A DNA stretch of 64,000 bases. Origin: Scleropages formosus. Its lineage: Eukaryota; Chordata; Actinopteri; Osteoglossiformes; Osteoglossidae. The DNA lies in contig NC_041809.1 in assembly GCF_900964775.1 (NCBI RefSeq), positions 34,432,172 to 34,496,171 on the forward strand, written 5' to 3'. Shown piece after piece: positions 33,926 to 45,804 of the stretch. Every line of letters starts with the position of its first letter. Within the stretch, counting starts at the first letter, position 1. Position numbers and translations under genes: made by a program. Below the pieces are notes generated by a model. It did not search any database. It was not told the DNA's origin and saw only the letters and a program-made list of their open reading frames with translations.

Positions 33926-34892
33926 AGAACCTAATGGTAGTAAAAACTTCCTTGCATTTTTAAAGTGAAGAGAGAATCTGACACATTGCAGTACTACAAA
34001 GTCACTGAACTGACTGAATGCATGTAAACATCCATCACAGGTTCATCTTTCTTCACTGAGCATCTCTGGAGAGTTTGATGGAAGTGAATTAATTTACTAC
34101 TTGTCTTTAAAGGGGTACAAAGGATGCCTTTCTATTCACAAGTTGAAATGCCAATTACAAAATAAAATTAGCTTGAATTAAGTGTAAAAAAACAGCAAAA
34201 TAGGGAACCAGAGAAGTAAACAATTCCTCACAGAAACTTCTAGTTTTTTCATGAACACAGTGCCCTGCTCCAAGATGAGATGGAAAAGATGGACGGTATC
34301 CATTAAACGCATGTTATTGCTCAACTGTTAATATGCCAAAAAAAAATTATATATTAAGGACACTTAAAAGGTGAACTTATTTTAATCAAACTTTTCTTAT
34401 TACAGAAACATGTCTCTAAGAACAAAAACAACGTGTGGGAAGTATATAAATATGCAGTAGATCCAAAGTTCATGAAAGGAGTACAGAGAAAATTTTAACA
34501 AGGTATTATACAAAAACAGATGCCACTGACTCACATTCATGACTGATTAAAATTAAATATTCATCCCAAAATGTGTGTAAATCTTGTCGGTTTACTGAAG
34601 GGAATGCAGACATTTAAAAAGCCCAACTTAAATTAGTTATTTTAAAAATAAAAAAATAGAAACCACCCCCTAGGCCTGAAATGAGGGAGGCAACTCTGTC
34701 CTGAACCAGAGCTGCTCTCTGTTGTATGAAGACGTAGTGGTTAGGGTTAGGTGGATGAAGAAATCAAGTTCTTCAATTCCAAAGCTCCCCAAAAAGACTG
34801 ACTACAACTGCACCATAATCAGTTGCAGAAGAGGGAAGTAGGATGTCTGAGAGCCTCTGAAGCCATGAAACCCTCACAGGGAAAACAGGTCA
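33926..34892 (-). other. zmat2 3' flank, AT-rich
   Basis: Region downstream of the zmat2 stop on the minus strand. It may hold the zmat2 3' UTR. No other gene or repeat was recognised. Confidence 0.4.
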
Positions 34893-37800
34893 TCAGTGGC
34901 CCTTCTTGGAAGAGCCAAACCCTGAGAATCCCATCACAGCAGCCATTTCATCATCTTCCTCAAAATTCAAGTCCTCTTCTGCCTTGCGCTTCTTCTCTTT
35001 CTGTTTCTCTTTCTTATAAGCCTTTGCCTTCTCCTCCTAAAGCAAATAAGAAAACAAGAAATTACTCAGCTTCTCCATTTTTGCAGAGCGCCCTTCTCAC
35101 AGTGCGCCGAACAAAGGGAGACATAATAAAAATAAATGTTAGCTATACATTAAATCATTACAAGAACTACAAAATAAGGTGGCTGGCCAGAGAGAAAAGA
35201 AAACCAATCTTCACAGCAAAAGACAAGGGTGAAGAATAAATCTCTTAAGGCCCAAGTGCCAATGGCTGCCCACCCCTCCTGGGTGTATTGAGTCAAGATT
35301 CATTTTCCAATATCTGATGCATAAGGGGTTAATGAAGTGATTAGACACTACTTAAGATGAATAATAAAATGGGATACGCACCTTCATTGACATAAAGTAA
35401 CAAATATAAGGTGGGAAGCCAAAATGTATGGTTTGGGGTAGGAATAAGTGTGGTTTTAATGAAGTTGCATACAAACTATCATTAACATGCACATTAATTA
35501 CTACTGCATTTAAAGATAATACATGATTATATCACAAGTTTTAGGCAAGTGGAATTGATGAAAAACAGCTGATTTACCAAATTTGCTTCCCTACCAAAAA
35601 TTAGTTGCTAATTACGGCACCAACGGACACATCTCGTCGCAAAGTCTGCCACAGATGCCAGTTCAGAACGGGTGAACATGGCTGCATGCTCAGCCAGACA
35701 CTTCTCACACCACAAGCTGCAGGCAAATTTTGTGGTAGGTGGGGCACCATCCATCTATCTGCTCAATTTTAGACAGCCCTGCAGGCACCCAGTCAACTGT
35801 GTTGTCACATGAAAAAAAACACTGGAGTCTTACCCACCCAAACAAAACACAGTTTTTGCCTCCTCAACTCAGATTGTGAATAGAAAAGTGGGTACAGTAT
35901 CAATCAAAAGTTTGAGTACACCGTGGGAATACATGTAAAGCACAAACTGGAAACTGAACAAAACAGTTAAAGTAAGCAACTTACAAGTACTCTGTCACCA
36001 AGATCTGCTGCTCAATCATGATAAACGAAAACCTTTGGGGGGTTCTAAGAAATGGACTCAAATTTTTAACTGGTACCCTATAGGAACTCAGATCCCATGC
36101 ATAAAAGATATGGGATTAATTTTATGGACATATCACTAGAAAGCAACGGTCCAAGTGTCCACAGCGTAAGAATATCAAATAGGTTTAATGTTCATGTGTC
36201 TGGACTGGCTTATTTGCACAACCGTAAAAGTCTTGGCAAAATTACTGACCTCTTCTCGTAGCTCTTTCATGCGCTCTTCAAAATCATACTCTTTCTGTTT
36301 TTCTTCCAATTTTTTCTTATTTATCTCAAAACGTTTTTTAACCTGGTCCAGCGAAGATCGTTCAACACGCATGGACATTCCCAGGTTCCTCTGATCTGCG
36401 GTGGGACAGAGACACACATTTTACATATTGTATGACAAACCAGCCTCAACCATTACAGTTTTGTATACTTACGTTTCTTCCCATTGATGTGGTCCAAAAA
36501 GTTGATGGAATCTTTCACAACGCAGTCACACACGTTGCAGTAGTACCTGAACAAGAATGTCCATTTTAAGTGTCTTAAGAAGAATGTAACAATCAAATGA
36601 CCCTCATAACTATAATCTCAATAAGATTATCCCATCTCACCCGCCCATTTCTGCCTGAGGTGTTGTCTTTGTAATGACAATGGTCTTCCCCAGCTTGGAC
36701 TCAAGGTCAACCTTGTAGTCTCTGTGTCGCAGGAGCTCCCGCTTGACTGGAACAGCTGGCTTGCCTGAGAAGAAAGATGCTGAATGTAATGATGAGGGTG
36801 TAATTTAACATTACAGCAAAACTGTACACCTTTGGCTGCCAACGTCAAACGGAAAAGTCTCTCTTGGATTTACATCTGCCAGCTTCACAGGAAGTTTAAA
36901 AAATAATAATCTGATCCTTAAAAAGAAACAACTTTATGTTCAAGTTAAACTATTTCATCCATTTACCCAGCTAGGCATTTTTAACCCAGTTTACTGCAGA
37001 AGGCAGTACAGTTTGAACCAGCAGCATTTATATTACAAGTACATAAATCCACAGAATGACAAGTTAGATGTAACTAGGAAATGTATCTTTTCAACCTATA
37101 TGTTTAATCCCTGCACCAAACCTTGACTTGTTAAAATAAAAATTAACATACCTGTACCACACCCAAGGTGATAGACTAGAGTCAGAATAAACGGAATGTT
37201 GTTCATGTTTTTTGTAACCACTACACTACCAGTTGTCCATACTCTGTACATAGTACGGAAAGCTGGTAGCATAGCAGTTAGAGCTGCTGGCTTAAACTTT
37301 GGATGCAAAGGACGCAGGTCCGAATACCTCCTCTGGCTGTAGCACCCTTGAGCAAGGAACTTACTCAAAATTGCTTCAGTACAATTACCCAGCTGTATAA
37401 ATGGGTAAATAATTGTAAGAAATTTAACATTATAAGTCACTTTGGAGAAAAGTGTCAGATAAATGAGTAAATGTAACAGGGATAAAGCTGTCACCATGGG
37501 GGTGTACCATGTTCAAGTGGACACTTGCAGGACATGACTGAACTGGGCACAGAGTGTACTGTGTTTTCCGGTGGGGGGAGAATAGAGGAGACGCGACCGC
37601 GCGCTCACCATCCTTCTTCTCGCGCTCCTCCGTGAGCCGCTTCTGGGCCAGCTGCTCGTACTCCTCCTTGTCCCACTTTCTCCTGAAGTCATTCTTACTC
37701 TTCAAACAAAGGGAGAGGAAAAAGGTTTCGAGAAGTCTCGTTAGAAAACATTCAGGAAATACAAATATAGACTAAGACTGTCATTTACGCGGCAAGACAA

Positions 37801-38172
37801 CAAGCTCAGCTGCATCAGAGCGCGGAGTCTTGCGTTGAAAAAGAGTAAGCAGTCCATTTTAACATAAGTCTGAATAACACAAACACCACAGTTGACTCTT
37901 CTACCAATTCGGCGGCAAATTTAGGTGGGGAAAAAAAAAAGTTACCCGCGCACTCCCGCCCGGCCGGTACACGAGCGAACACAACAGGCCGGCGGCTCAA
38001 AACATTTCTTTAGACTCAGCACCATACATTATTCATTTACAATTAGCTTGAGAATATAAATTTAAATTTTTCGCATATATTGTATCAACACGCTGCTTGT
38101 AATGTTCTGAAACACAAAACTATCGTTTTAAAAGGAAGGCATAAAAACACTTACTCCGCTGCCGGACGCCAT
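34893..38172 (-). CDS. zmat2: zinc finger matrin-type protein 2 (spliceosomal Snu23 homologue)
   Basis: Six coding exons: 38172-38155, 37699-37609, 36764-36641, 36546-36473, 36395-36250 and 35036-34893. All have AG/GT borders and matching phases, giving 198 residues (human 199). The start MASGSG, then [19 protein letters not shown], matches the human protein. One U1-like C2H2 finger uses C81, C84, H97 and H103 ([18 protein letters not shown]). Charged coiled-coil-like stretches follow ([18 protein letters not shown]), then a lysine-rich segment and an acidic end with [13 protein letters not shown]2 is a nuclear component of the pre-catalytic spliceosome and tri-snRNP, homologous to yeast Snu23. 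The first exon lies in CpG-rich DNA, as expected of a housekeeping gene. The reading frame looks intact. Confidence 0.96.
35895..35945. mobile_element. Tc1-like terminal repeat remnant
   Basis: GTACAGTATCAATCAAAAGT followed by TTGAGTACACC resembles the terminal repeat of Tc1-type fish elements (CAGTGCCAGTCAAAAGTTTG as recalled). No partner end was found within the zmat2 intron. Confidence 0.4.
36955..37018 (-). repeat. family B SINE fragment
   Basis: CCATTTACCCAGCTAGGCAT and AGTTTGAACCAGCAGC are a reversed body and box fragment in a zmat2 intron. Confidence 0.5.
37255..37474 (+). repeat. family B SINE in zmat2 intron
   Basis: GCTGGTAGCATAGCAGTTAG head, CCCAGCTGTATAAATGGGTA body, CTTTGGAGAAAAGTGTCAGA tail. 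It is antisense to zmat2. Confidence 0.9.
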
Positions 38173-39010
38173 GTTGCAAAGGACGTAAGCGTGTGACGCG
38201 TTACGTCGGTCGCGTCGTTTCTCGCACGTACGACGTACGTCGACCGTTTTGTGCCGAGCTGTAGAACTCACGTCAAGTTCTTGGCCTTCATCAATTTCGC
38301 TCGGTGCCAGTGGAAAATACTGAATTAAGTTCAATGTATAGTGATTATGTAAAGAATAAATATATATACATATTTATTTATTTATTTATTAAAAGACAAA
38401 TAAAGGATTAAAAGCAAACAGGGGTGAACAAAACCAGTGTTACTTTGCTTTACTTCAGCTCTTGATTGCATTGGTGGGGAAGTGAAAAGGACAACAAGTT
38501 TCCTCACCCACTATTCCAGGTGAAATCAGGTTCTCATTAGAAGGTATTACCTAAGACGTGGACGACATCCCTCAATGACCATCCCTAACCACCTAACAAC
38601 AGCCAAAGCGGCTCCTAAGTATTCATCCGGTATAGGATAGAGTAAAACTTTATTAATCCCTACAAGTAAACTCACACACAGCAGTTCAACATGACAGTGA
38701 TCAGTAAAAAAATAAGAAAAATTCCACAGCAAATTCCTTGTGTGCATTAGCACACTTGGCCAATAAAACACATTCTGGTTCTGATAAGAAAAAAGACAAA
38801 ATCAGCCTTTACAAATTAACATCTACCACTGTTTTTAAAGAACCTTCAGTTTCCATAGTCATTCTTTAAGTATATAATTTGTTCATTTTGTATGGAACCC
38901 TAGTATTTATTCTTGTGATACACAAAGCCACACCCTGAGAAAGCTATTACCCATTTAAAGTCCAGCCCAGTATATATGGTGTCATTAGGGCACCAGCCAC
39001 TTGCAGCAGT
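38173..39010. promoter_or_regulatory. divergent intergenic region between zmat2 and slbp2
   Basis: The two start codons face away from each other across 838 bp. The zmat2 side (38160-38290) is CpG-rich (for example ACGTACGACGTACGTCGACC) and TATA-less. The slbp2 side has a TATA-like CAGTATATATGG at about 38969-38980, some 30-40 bp before the proposed start. A short Rex1-type 3' end remnant (GTAAAACTTTATTAATCCCT, 38642-38661) lies between. Confidence 0.5.
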
Positions 39011-40456
39011 ATGGCAACTCATTTAGAAAATCAGCTGAAGTCTAGGTTTGTACTAGTGGTGCTGTTGCATTTGTCTCCAGGTTGTGCAATTATATTTTTT
39101 TATTTTTATTTGATGGCAAACATAAATCTTTTTGTTATACAGGAGTAAATAGTTCTAGTTGTTGGGGATTATATCACCGCATGATATACAGATAATTTCC
39201 AGTTAGTGAGTGTAGCTTTTGAGTGTTGAGTTTTTGTTGAGCTCAAGCAAAATACCTGTAAATCAAAGACAGGCACTTGTTCCCTACTGGTTCTATATAT
39301 ATAAAGTTTCTTTTTGTTGTCATTTGACAAATCTTAAATCTATAGAAGGAAAAATCTTAACTATGTTAAATGAGTTATCCTGCAACTTCTTTCTGTAAAA
39401 TCTAAAATCCATACTGCTCTCTTTGCTTTCCTTTGTATTCTTTCTTTGGATATGGATTCTCATCCACTTTAACAAGCTTAATGTATAAAAATGCTTTAGA
39501 ATTGGTAGACCTATATTTAATATGCAAGTATACAGAAAAGATTGTCTTGTCACTGTGAGTGATGTTGTTCTCTCTGTATGTGTGGTGAAGCTGGTGTGCG
39601 GCATCCCTCTGGCCTAGTATCCTTGATCTACCTATGGACATGACGAGGACACTCGTATCATGTCCCTATGGCCTGGAACCCTGGCTTCTTCCAGGCTGCA
39701 GTTCTATGTTTGACAGGCTGGTCAAGTAAGGAGTGAGGGGTTGTGAAGGGGTCAGGTATGATTGTATATCTTGGATCAACTGTTGATGCCCCTACTTTCA
39801 GTAATTCGGGGGTAACACCGCTGGGCTCTAGTTTGAGCAGGGACGGAAGCTCAGCTACCGCTGGTCCCCAGAAGCCTCACAGGTACAGTCTAGTATACTA
39901 TAACTGTACTGCTTCTAACTGGTATAGTTATGCTATCTAGGTACAGGAAGTTAAATGGGGACAAAGGCAAAAGTACCACATTATCACTGCTACATGAGTG
40001 GGGGGGTGAGCAATTTGCTTTTAATTTACTACTAGGTGAAATGGAAGGTGAAAGTTATACAGCAATGTGTTGCATGTGAAGGGCAGAAGCAAAAAGCTTA
40101 ACTCCAGACCTGGTTTCTAAGTAGTAGTTGCTGGGGTGTTTTATTTTTGCATTTTTGCTAGAGTGCTGCATTTTAATTTTGTTGGCTTCCCCCCCTGGTC
40201 TGACAACTGTTGTAGGATTCAGTTTACACAGGGAAATTTCTCCTGCTCTCTTCAATTCCAGAATATCCATACTTGAGCGCTGTATTCTGAAAGTGGTCAC
40301 TCCCAACATGTCTCCCTCAACTGAGGATGAGGATCAGGAAAGGTCTGAATTTTAAATAGCTTTGTCAGGAGACTTGTGCTCATCTGCATGCAAAAAATAC
40401 TTTACAGTGGATGTCTTTATCTAAATGATGACTTTAGCATCTGTGTTTCTTTTGGT

Positions 40457-40497
<41 letters not shown>

Positions 40498-41662
40498 AAG
40501 CACCATGCTTTAATTCAGGATTATGTATGCATGTATGTATGTATGTATGTATGTATGTATGTATGTATATTTATTACACACACTACTGGCTGCTTTTTCC
40601 ACTAATGCTGAGTGGGTTTTTCTTCCGCACTTCTCAATAGTGTAAGGTAAACTTTGTGCAGTTGCTTGCGTGTTCCTGAAGTGATGTATGCCATTCTACA
40701 TTCAGGATAAAAATGGAAAAAATTTAAAGCCTGAAAAAGTTCAATTTAATCCCCTAGGTCCCAGTCAGAAGGGTGCAGGTACCCTGACCTTCTGGACAAA
40801 TCTCGCTGTGAGACCAATGAGTCAGTGCTGAAGCGACGCCAAAAACAAATTCAGTATGGAAAGAACACTTCTGGGTACCAGAACTACATACAGCAGGTGG
40901 CCAAGTATGAGCTCTTTCCCGTCTTTGTACTTATAAAAACCTTTGTTCTTTAAATATGTATGTTATAAATTGACTCCCCAGCATCCATTATCTAGTTATC
41001 AGAATATACTACATATTTTTCAAGTTTGCAGATTTTCTTGTTTTATAAAAAAGCACATCTAAAAAAAATTATCCTATTTTACTATAGAAATGGTTAAATA
41101 TGAAAACTAGCTTAATGCAGGCTTGTCAAGTAAGGAGTGATTATAGCTGCATCTCTTGATCACAGGCATTCGCGAATCCCTGGATTGCATCCCAGCACTC
41201 CCAACAAGTACTGCAAGTACAGCCGGCGTGCCTGGGACATGCAAGTAAGACAGTGGAGGAGGGAACTGCATGCCTGGGACGTGCCCTGTGATGCCCTCCG
41301 ATCTCCAGAGGGACCACAGCACAATGTTGATGGCAAAGAAGCAATGGATCAGCAGTAAGTGGTGGGGTGGGGTGGGTTTCCCCCTCCCTAAACTATTTTA
41401 AGATGGGAACCTGCCACTAACTAATGAATTACATCAAGCACTTCTGTACTGCAGCAGAACAATTTTACAGAAAATCTGGGGCTCCCTAAGAGGTGTATAA
41501 ATGAACCGTATTATCATAGTGACTTGACTTTTTCCCTTTTCTTGCAGACAAGGGTTACTAAAGCAGGCAAATACGGCATTGTATGAGAAAAGCGGAAGAA
41601 CATGGGATACGGAGTCTTGCACCCTCTCAAGCTTGACAAGTTACTCTTGTACTATCCCATAG
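39011..41662 (+). CDS. slbp2: histone stem-loop binding protein 2
   Basis: Six coding exons: 39011-39045, 39802-39882, 40262-40342, 40758-40904, 41166-41354 and 41548-41662. The phases agree throughout and give 215 residues. The SLBP RNA-binding domain covers about residues 83-153: [20 protein letters not shown], the TPNK motif at T126-K129, KYSRRAWD and WRRELHAWD. This domain binds the 3' stem-loop of replication histone mRNAs. The tail after HAWD is short and unlike somatic SLBP, and the N-terminus is also short. This suggests the SLBP2 class described as oocyte-specific in frogs and fish. The first exon ([11 protein letters not shown]) is inferred only from its ATG, its donor, the matching phase and a TATA-like box, so the true start could differ. 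Histone mRNA storage in eggs is inferred from the family. Confidence 0.88.
40457..40568. repeat. poly-T and (GTAT)n tracts in slbp2 intron
   Basis: About 40 T residues (40457-40496), then ten or so GTAT units (40527-40568), between slbp2 exons 3 and 4. Confidence 0.95.
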
Positions 41663-42340
41663 GCCCTTGACATGTGTATGTGTGAGAGAAACCGGGGAGA
41701 GTTGGGTGGACAGCGACTAAGCCTGAAACAAATAAGTGGAAGTCATGCCATCTCACTTTGTCTTGACTAGATTTGTACTGAAGCTTAAGCTCAGTAGCAT
41801 GTGTTGCGCTGGCTGTAATTTCTACTGGAGGCAGAGTGCAGCCACTCGACAGTTCTGGCACAACCTGGATGACCTGTTAAACTAAATCACAATGGAGTAT
41901 GTGTGTACACTGATACCACGTTAAAGTGCAATCACTTTATTTTAGAATGTTTTAACACACTTGTCAACAGTTTCTCAAGCAATTTACCCACATATTGTTA
42001 CCTGGTTTATACCACTAATTTCTGTAACAAATGTCCAATGTCCTCTTGCAGTCCTTCACCTTAAAATGGCTTCACCCCCCCCCCCCCCCCCCCCATTCCC
42101 AAAAAGTGGTATGGGATTTTTTTTTTTTTTTTTTTTTAAATTGTGCCCAGGTTGTCTCGCTAGCAGTACATTTTAAAATAGAGTAGCCCAGCTTTGCCCC
42201 ACTGTACACCACTTTTTGTTCTTGACCCTCACATGTTACAAAATGTTGGTTCCTGGGTTTTAATAACTACTGAAATTCCATCTTGTGGCTTTTATTTTTC
42301 TTGTTTTGTACTAGTAGAATTGAGCAAAATTAATAAAATC
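41663..42340 (+). terminator. slbp2 3' UTR with polyadenylation signal
   Basis: An AATAAA signal at about 42332-42337 lies roughly 670 bp after the slbp2 stop. The UTR includes a poly-C run (42069-42094) followed by a poly-T run (42117-42137). Confidence 0.55.
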
Positions 42341-43159
42341 TTCTACAGTAAGATTTTGCTGGGGTTTTTTTAATGCAACTTCCTGTCCATCTTGTGTATA
42401 ATTACTTAGCTTTTTCAGTTAATGGACTGTGCTTGAGTCTTTGACTAACAATCACACACTATGGAATTCAGCAATTTATCCATAAGTTGTTGGTGAAAGC
42501 TTATTTGAGGCCCATGTATGCACATAAAAATGAATAATTGTCTTTGAGTGTTAAATCTTTAGGTTAATTTTGTTTGGGTAGTAATGGAGAAGGGGGGGGA
42601 AGCTGAGGTCCCCTTTCAGACTAACTGCACTTAATTTTAACTAAAAGGAAAATGAGGTTTACTGAACAGTTAAGTGGATTTTTGAACGTATGTCGGCGGG
42701 GGGGTAGGGGTGGTCCGCGCTACGATGACCTCCGTCTTGTGCCATTTATAAGGTGACTTCATTCTAGCGGGGCAAGGTCTGCCTGGCGCATGCACAGTGC
42801 ATTTTTTTTTTTTTTTTTTTTTTTTCCGCAGAACTACATTTCCCAGTGTTCTAATTCTCTCCTTAATTGTCCACAGAGCGCTGGAATTATTTTTGTACGA
42901 CGGCTTATTAACATTGAGGAAAAAAATACGTATCGCTACGAAGATGCCAATAAATAATTAAAGGCGAGCCGGTCATTATATCGGACACCCACCCCCATGT
43001 ACACCTACGATGTGTTTATGAATTCCAGTCGCTAACGGGCGAACCAGCACAGCAGCGTGTTTTCGCGGACGACGGAATTCAAGAGCACCGCGAGAGATTA
43101 ACAAAGAAAAAGGAGGAAAAAAAAAGAGACAATGATAGACGCACCAAAGTGAAGTACAG
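42341..43159. other. intergenic between slbp2 and fam53c
   Basis: Nothing recognised apart from a poly-T tract at about 42803-42825. CpG content rises from about 42990 onward. Confidence 0.45.
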
Positions 43160-43480
43160 TACTTGGCGTGTTTATTTCGCGAGGGCGCGCGCAGAGGTGC
43201 GAGTAGGGGGAAAGTGTGTCGCCTTGTCGCTGTGTGTGTGTATCGCGGCTGCACCTCCCAGTTGGTCCGTCCCTCGCTAAGCCGCTGGCGCACCAGCGCT
43301 GTCAGAGCGCCCGTCCAGGCCCGACAGCGCAGCCCCGCGCTCATCGCCGCTACAAAGGACACCCTTGCGCCAGGTAACTACAGCGAGGCAATAATGCCGT
43401 GGCGTGGCGATCTCGTGCGTGTGAACTCGCGCCGTGAGGGGGAGCGGTGCGAACGGGCTGCGCGCGGGACATGATCATGA
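43160..43480 (+). promoter_or_regulatory. CpG island with probable noncoding first exon of fam53c
   Basis: Dense CpG sequence. A good splice donor, GCGCCAG followed by GTAACT, ends a likely noncoding exon at 43373. CpG-rich DNA continues patchily to about 44130. The link to fam53c is inferred because its start-codon exon has an upstream acceptor (TTCCAG before 45645). Confidence 0.5.
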
Positions 43481-45117
43481 TGTTTATACGCCGATGCTGG
43501 ATTCATTGTAACCAAACATAACAACAAGGCGCGCGCTGGCCGCACAGCACAGGTACACCGTTACAAATAACGCAACACTGCTCTATTATTAAGAAGAATG
43601 CAGATATGGGGATTTTTTCAGGAAATACTACTGCCTACCTGCGGCGCAGTTTATTTTTTTTCTACAGGTACAAAGGGAGCGCACTCAAAATGGAATTATT
43701 ATAATTAGACGAACGTGCGTGTGTATAAATAATAATTGTGTGTATTTTGTACATCGTATATATATATATATAATATATATATATATGTATGTGTGTGTGT
43801 TATGTTATGTCTGTGTGTGCGAGCAGGAGTGGAGTGGGAGCGAGGAGCCCGGCGCGCCTGCTAAAAATAGCCCGTTATTGACACAAACACCTCGCTATGA
43901 TTAGCGAACCATATTTGTGCGGCCAGCGAGCTGCGCTCCGGCTTCGGTATAGTGTGTATGTGCCTCTGCGTGTGTGTGTGTGTGTGTCGGCGTTAACACG
44001 AGAACATGGCGACACTTGGCATGTCGGCTGTACGGCATCGACGCCTGACTCTGTGTGTGTTTTCCACGCACGGTTTTTATACACACTGTATTTACGATCC
44101 GCCGTCCCTTCGCTTCGCTTCGCCCCCTTTTCCCGTCTCCCGCCCGGTGTCGTTACTAAGGTAACCGAGAGAAAAAGGACTCATTAATTCCGGGCGATTT
44201 CATTCGGGCCTACCGTTTATGTAATGAACATTGTTAAAAATATATATATTTTTTTCAGGTAGTGGGGTTTTTTTAAGCAGAAGCTTTTGTTATGAAATAG
44301 CTGATATAATAATAATTAATAGATAACATGATGAGTATAGGTTCTATTAGAACAGCTCAACTGAGAAAGATGTACAAAGTAGCATCCTGGAGATGTGGAA
44401 TGTGTTACATTTTAGGGGTGGAAAAAATTATCTATCTATCTATCTATCAGCAACAGGGTATTAGAAAATCCTCTTTCTAAGCTGTTGTCAGAGGCCTAAT
44501 TAAATGTTTTGTATCAGATGTTCTTGATATCTGTGGGAATGTTTTATTATTATTATTATTTCCTCAGCTGCAGACCTGACTTAGGTGGTACAGTGACGCA
44601 GGATGGTACGGGAGCTATTGGATGGGTTACAGGACTAAAGGGTTTCAGAAGGCAGGGGGTTAAAGTGCAGGGGTTTTATTTACAACCAGTTCAGTGTTGG
44701 GGTCATGACCTTATAGTTTTCGGTTGTTAATAAGTTATCTTCAAGGGACTTTCCAGTTTGCTCATTTCCCTTAATAAAAAACCCAAAAATACTGTAAACA
44801 AGAAGAAATTGATGAGATAGTGGTAGTTCATGTGTGTGGTCCTTGGTTTTAGGAAATCCATCACATGATTAATATACATTTAAAATATTTAGTCTTTAAC
44901 TTGCTTAAAGCCAATAAAATTGTATTATTCTCTATCATATTCATGGCTTGTAATTGCTGCTACATTGGCAGGTCAAAGAGGCTATGACACCCAAATTCCA
45001 TCTGTTTAAAATAATATGCTTTTCTAATAGTGCTTTCTAAATAATCCTGGCAGAATGAGAAATGCACAAACCTGGGATGTTGTTTATATGATCCTGGGGA
45101 AAAAATTGGTCCAAACA
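43481..45117 (+). other. fam53c 5' intron
   Basis: Inferred first intron. It contains a (TA)n tract at 43758-43787, short GT tracts near 43788-43800 and 43970-43987, and a (TATC)n tract at about 44426-44448. No gene was recognised. Confidence 0.45.
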
Positions 45118-45262
45118 GCAGGTACCATAGTGGTTTGAGCTCCTGCCTTGTATTTAGAGGACACAGATTCAAAACCTGTTTCTGCTGCAGTAGCCTTGAG
45201 AAAGATATTTACCCACAGGAGAAAAGTATCAAGTAAATAGATAGTTATGTATATTTGAGTAA
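45118..45262 (+). repeat. diverged family B SINE
   Basis: GGTACCATAGTGGTTTGAGC head and GACACAGATTCAAAACCTGT box. The body is shortened before the GAGAAAAGTATCAAGTAAAT tail. Confidence 0.6.
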
Positions 45263-45327
45263 ATGTATTGATGGGTCAGTTAATACACTCTTAAAATGTG
45301 AGTATAGGCTTCTCTTGATCAATTGTG

Positions 45328-45440
45328 TACACTTGCCCTGTGATGGACCGACATCCCATCCATGGTGGACCCTGCCTCGTGACCTGTACCGGGATAGACT
45401 CCGGACTACCATGACCCTACGTTAGAGAGGGACTTATAAA
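45328..45440 (+). repeat. SINE-like remnant
   Basis: CCCTGTGATGGACCGACATC, CCATGGTGGACCCTGCCTCG and CCGGGATAGACTCCGGACTA resemble the body of family C and similar fish SINEs. Head and tail are missing. Confidence 0.5.
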
Positions 45441-45804
45441 TAATGAATTTACGTATCCTTTGCTGAAGGACCTTAACCATGGCTTGGCCTTTTTTTTTAA
45501 TCAAAGGGTTGCTGCTATGTGTTTCCCATCTAAAGAAGTGATGGTGATGAACTTAAAGCATGAAGCACATTTTAGTAGAGGGCTCCGAAGTACTTTTTGA
45601 CCCAGTCTCTATGCCAGTGTGACATATGTGTCTTTGTCTTCCAGGTACTTTGATGGCAGTGATTAAAAAGTGTTGGTGAGGCTCGGTGGGGCAGCCTGGT
45701 CTGCTGAGGGCTGTTGTGGAACCAGAGCCAGTTCCGTGCTTACGGACAGACGGAGGGACGCATGATTCCCCACCTCCCCCTTCCCCATTCTGCTGCACCT
45801 TGCC

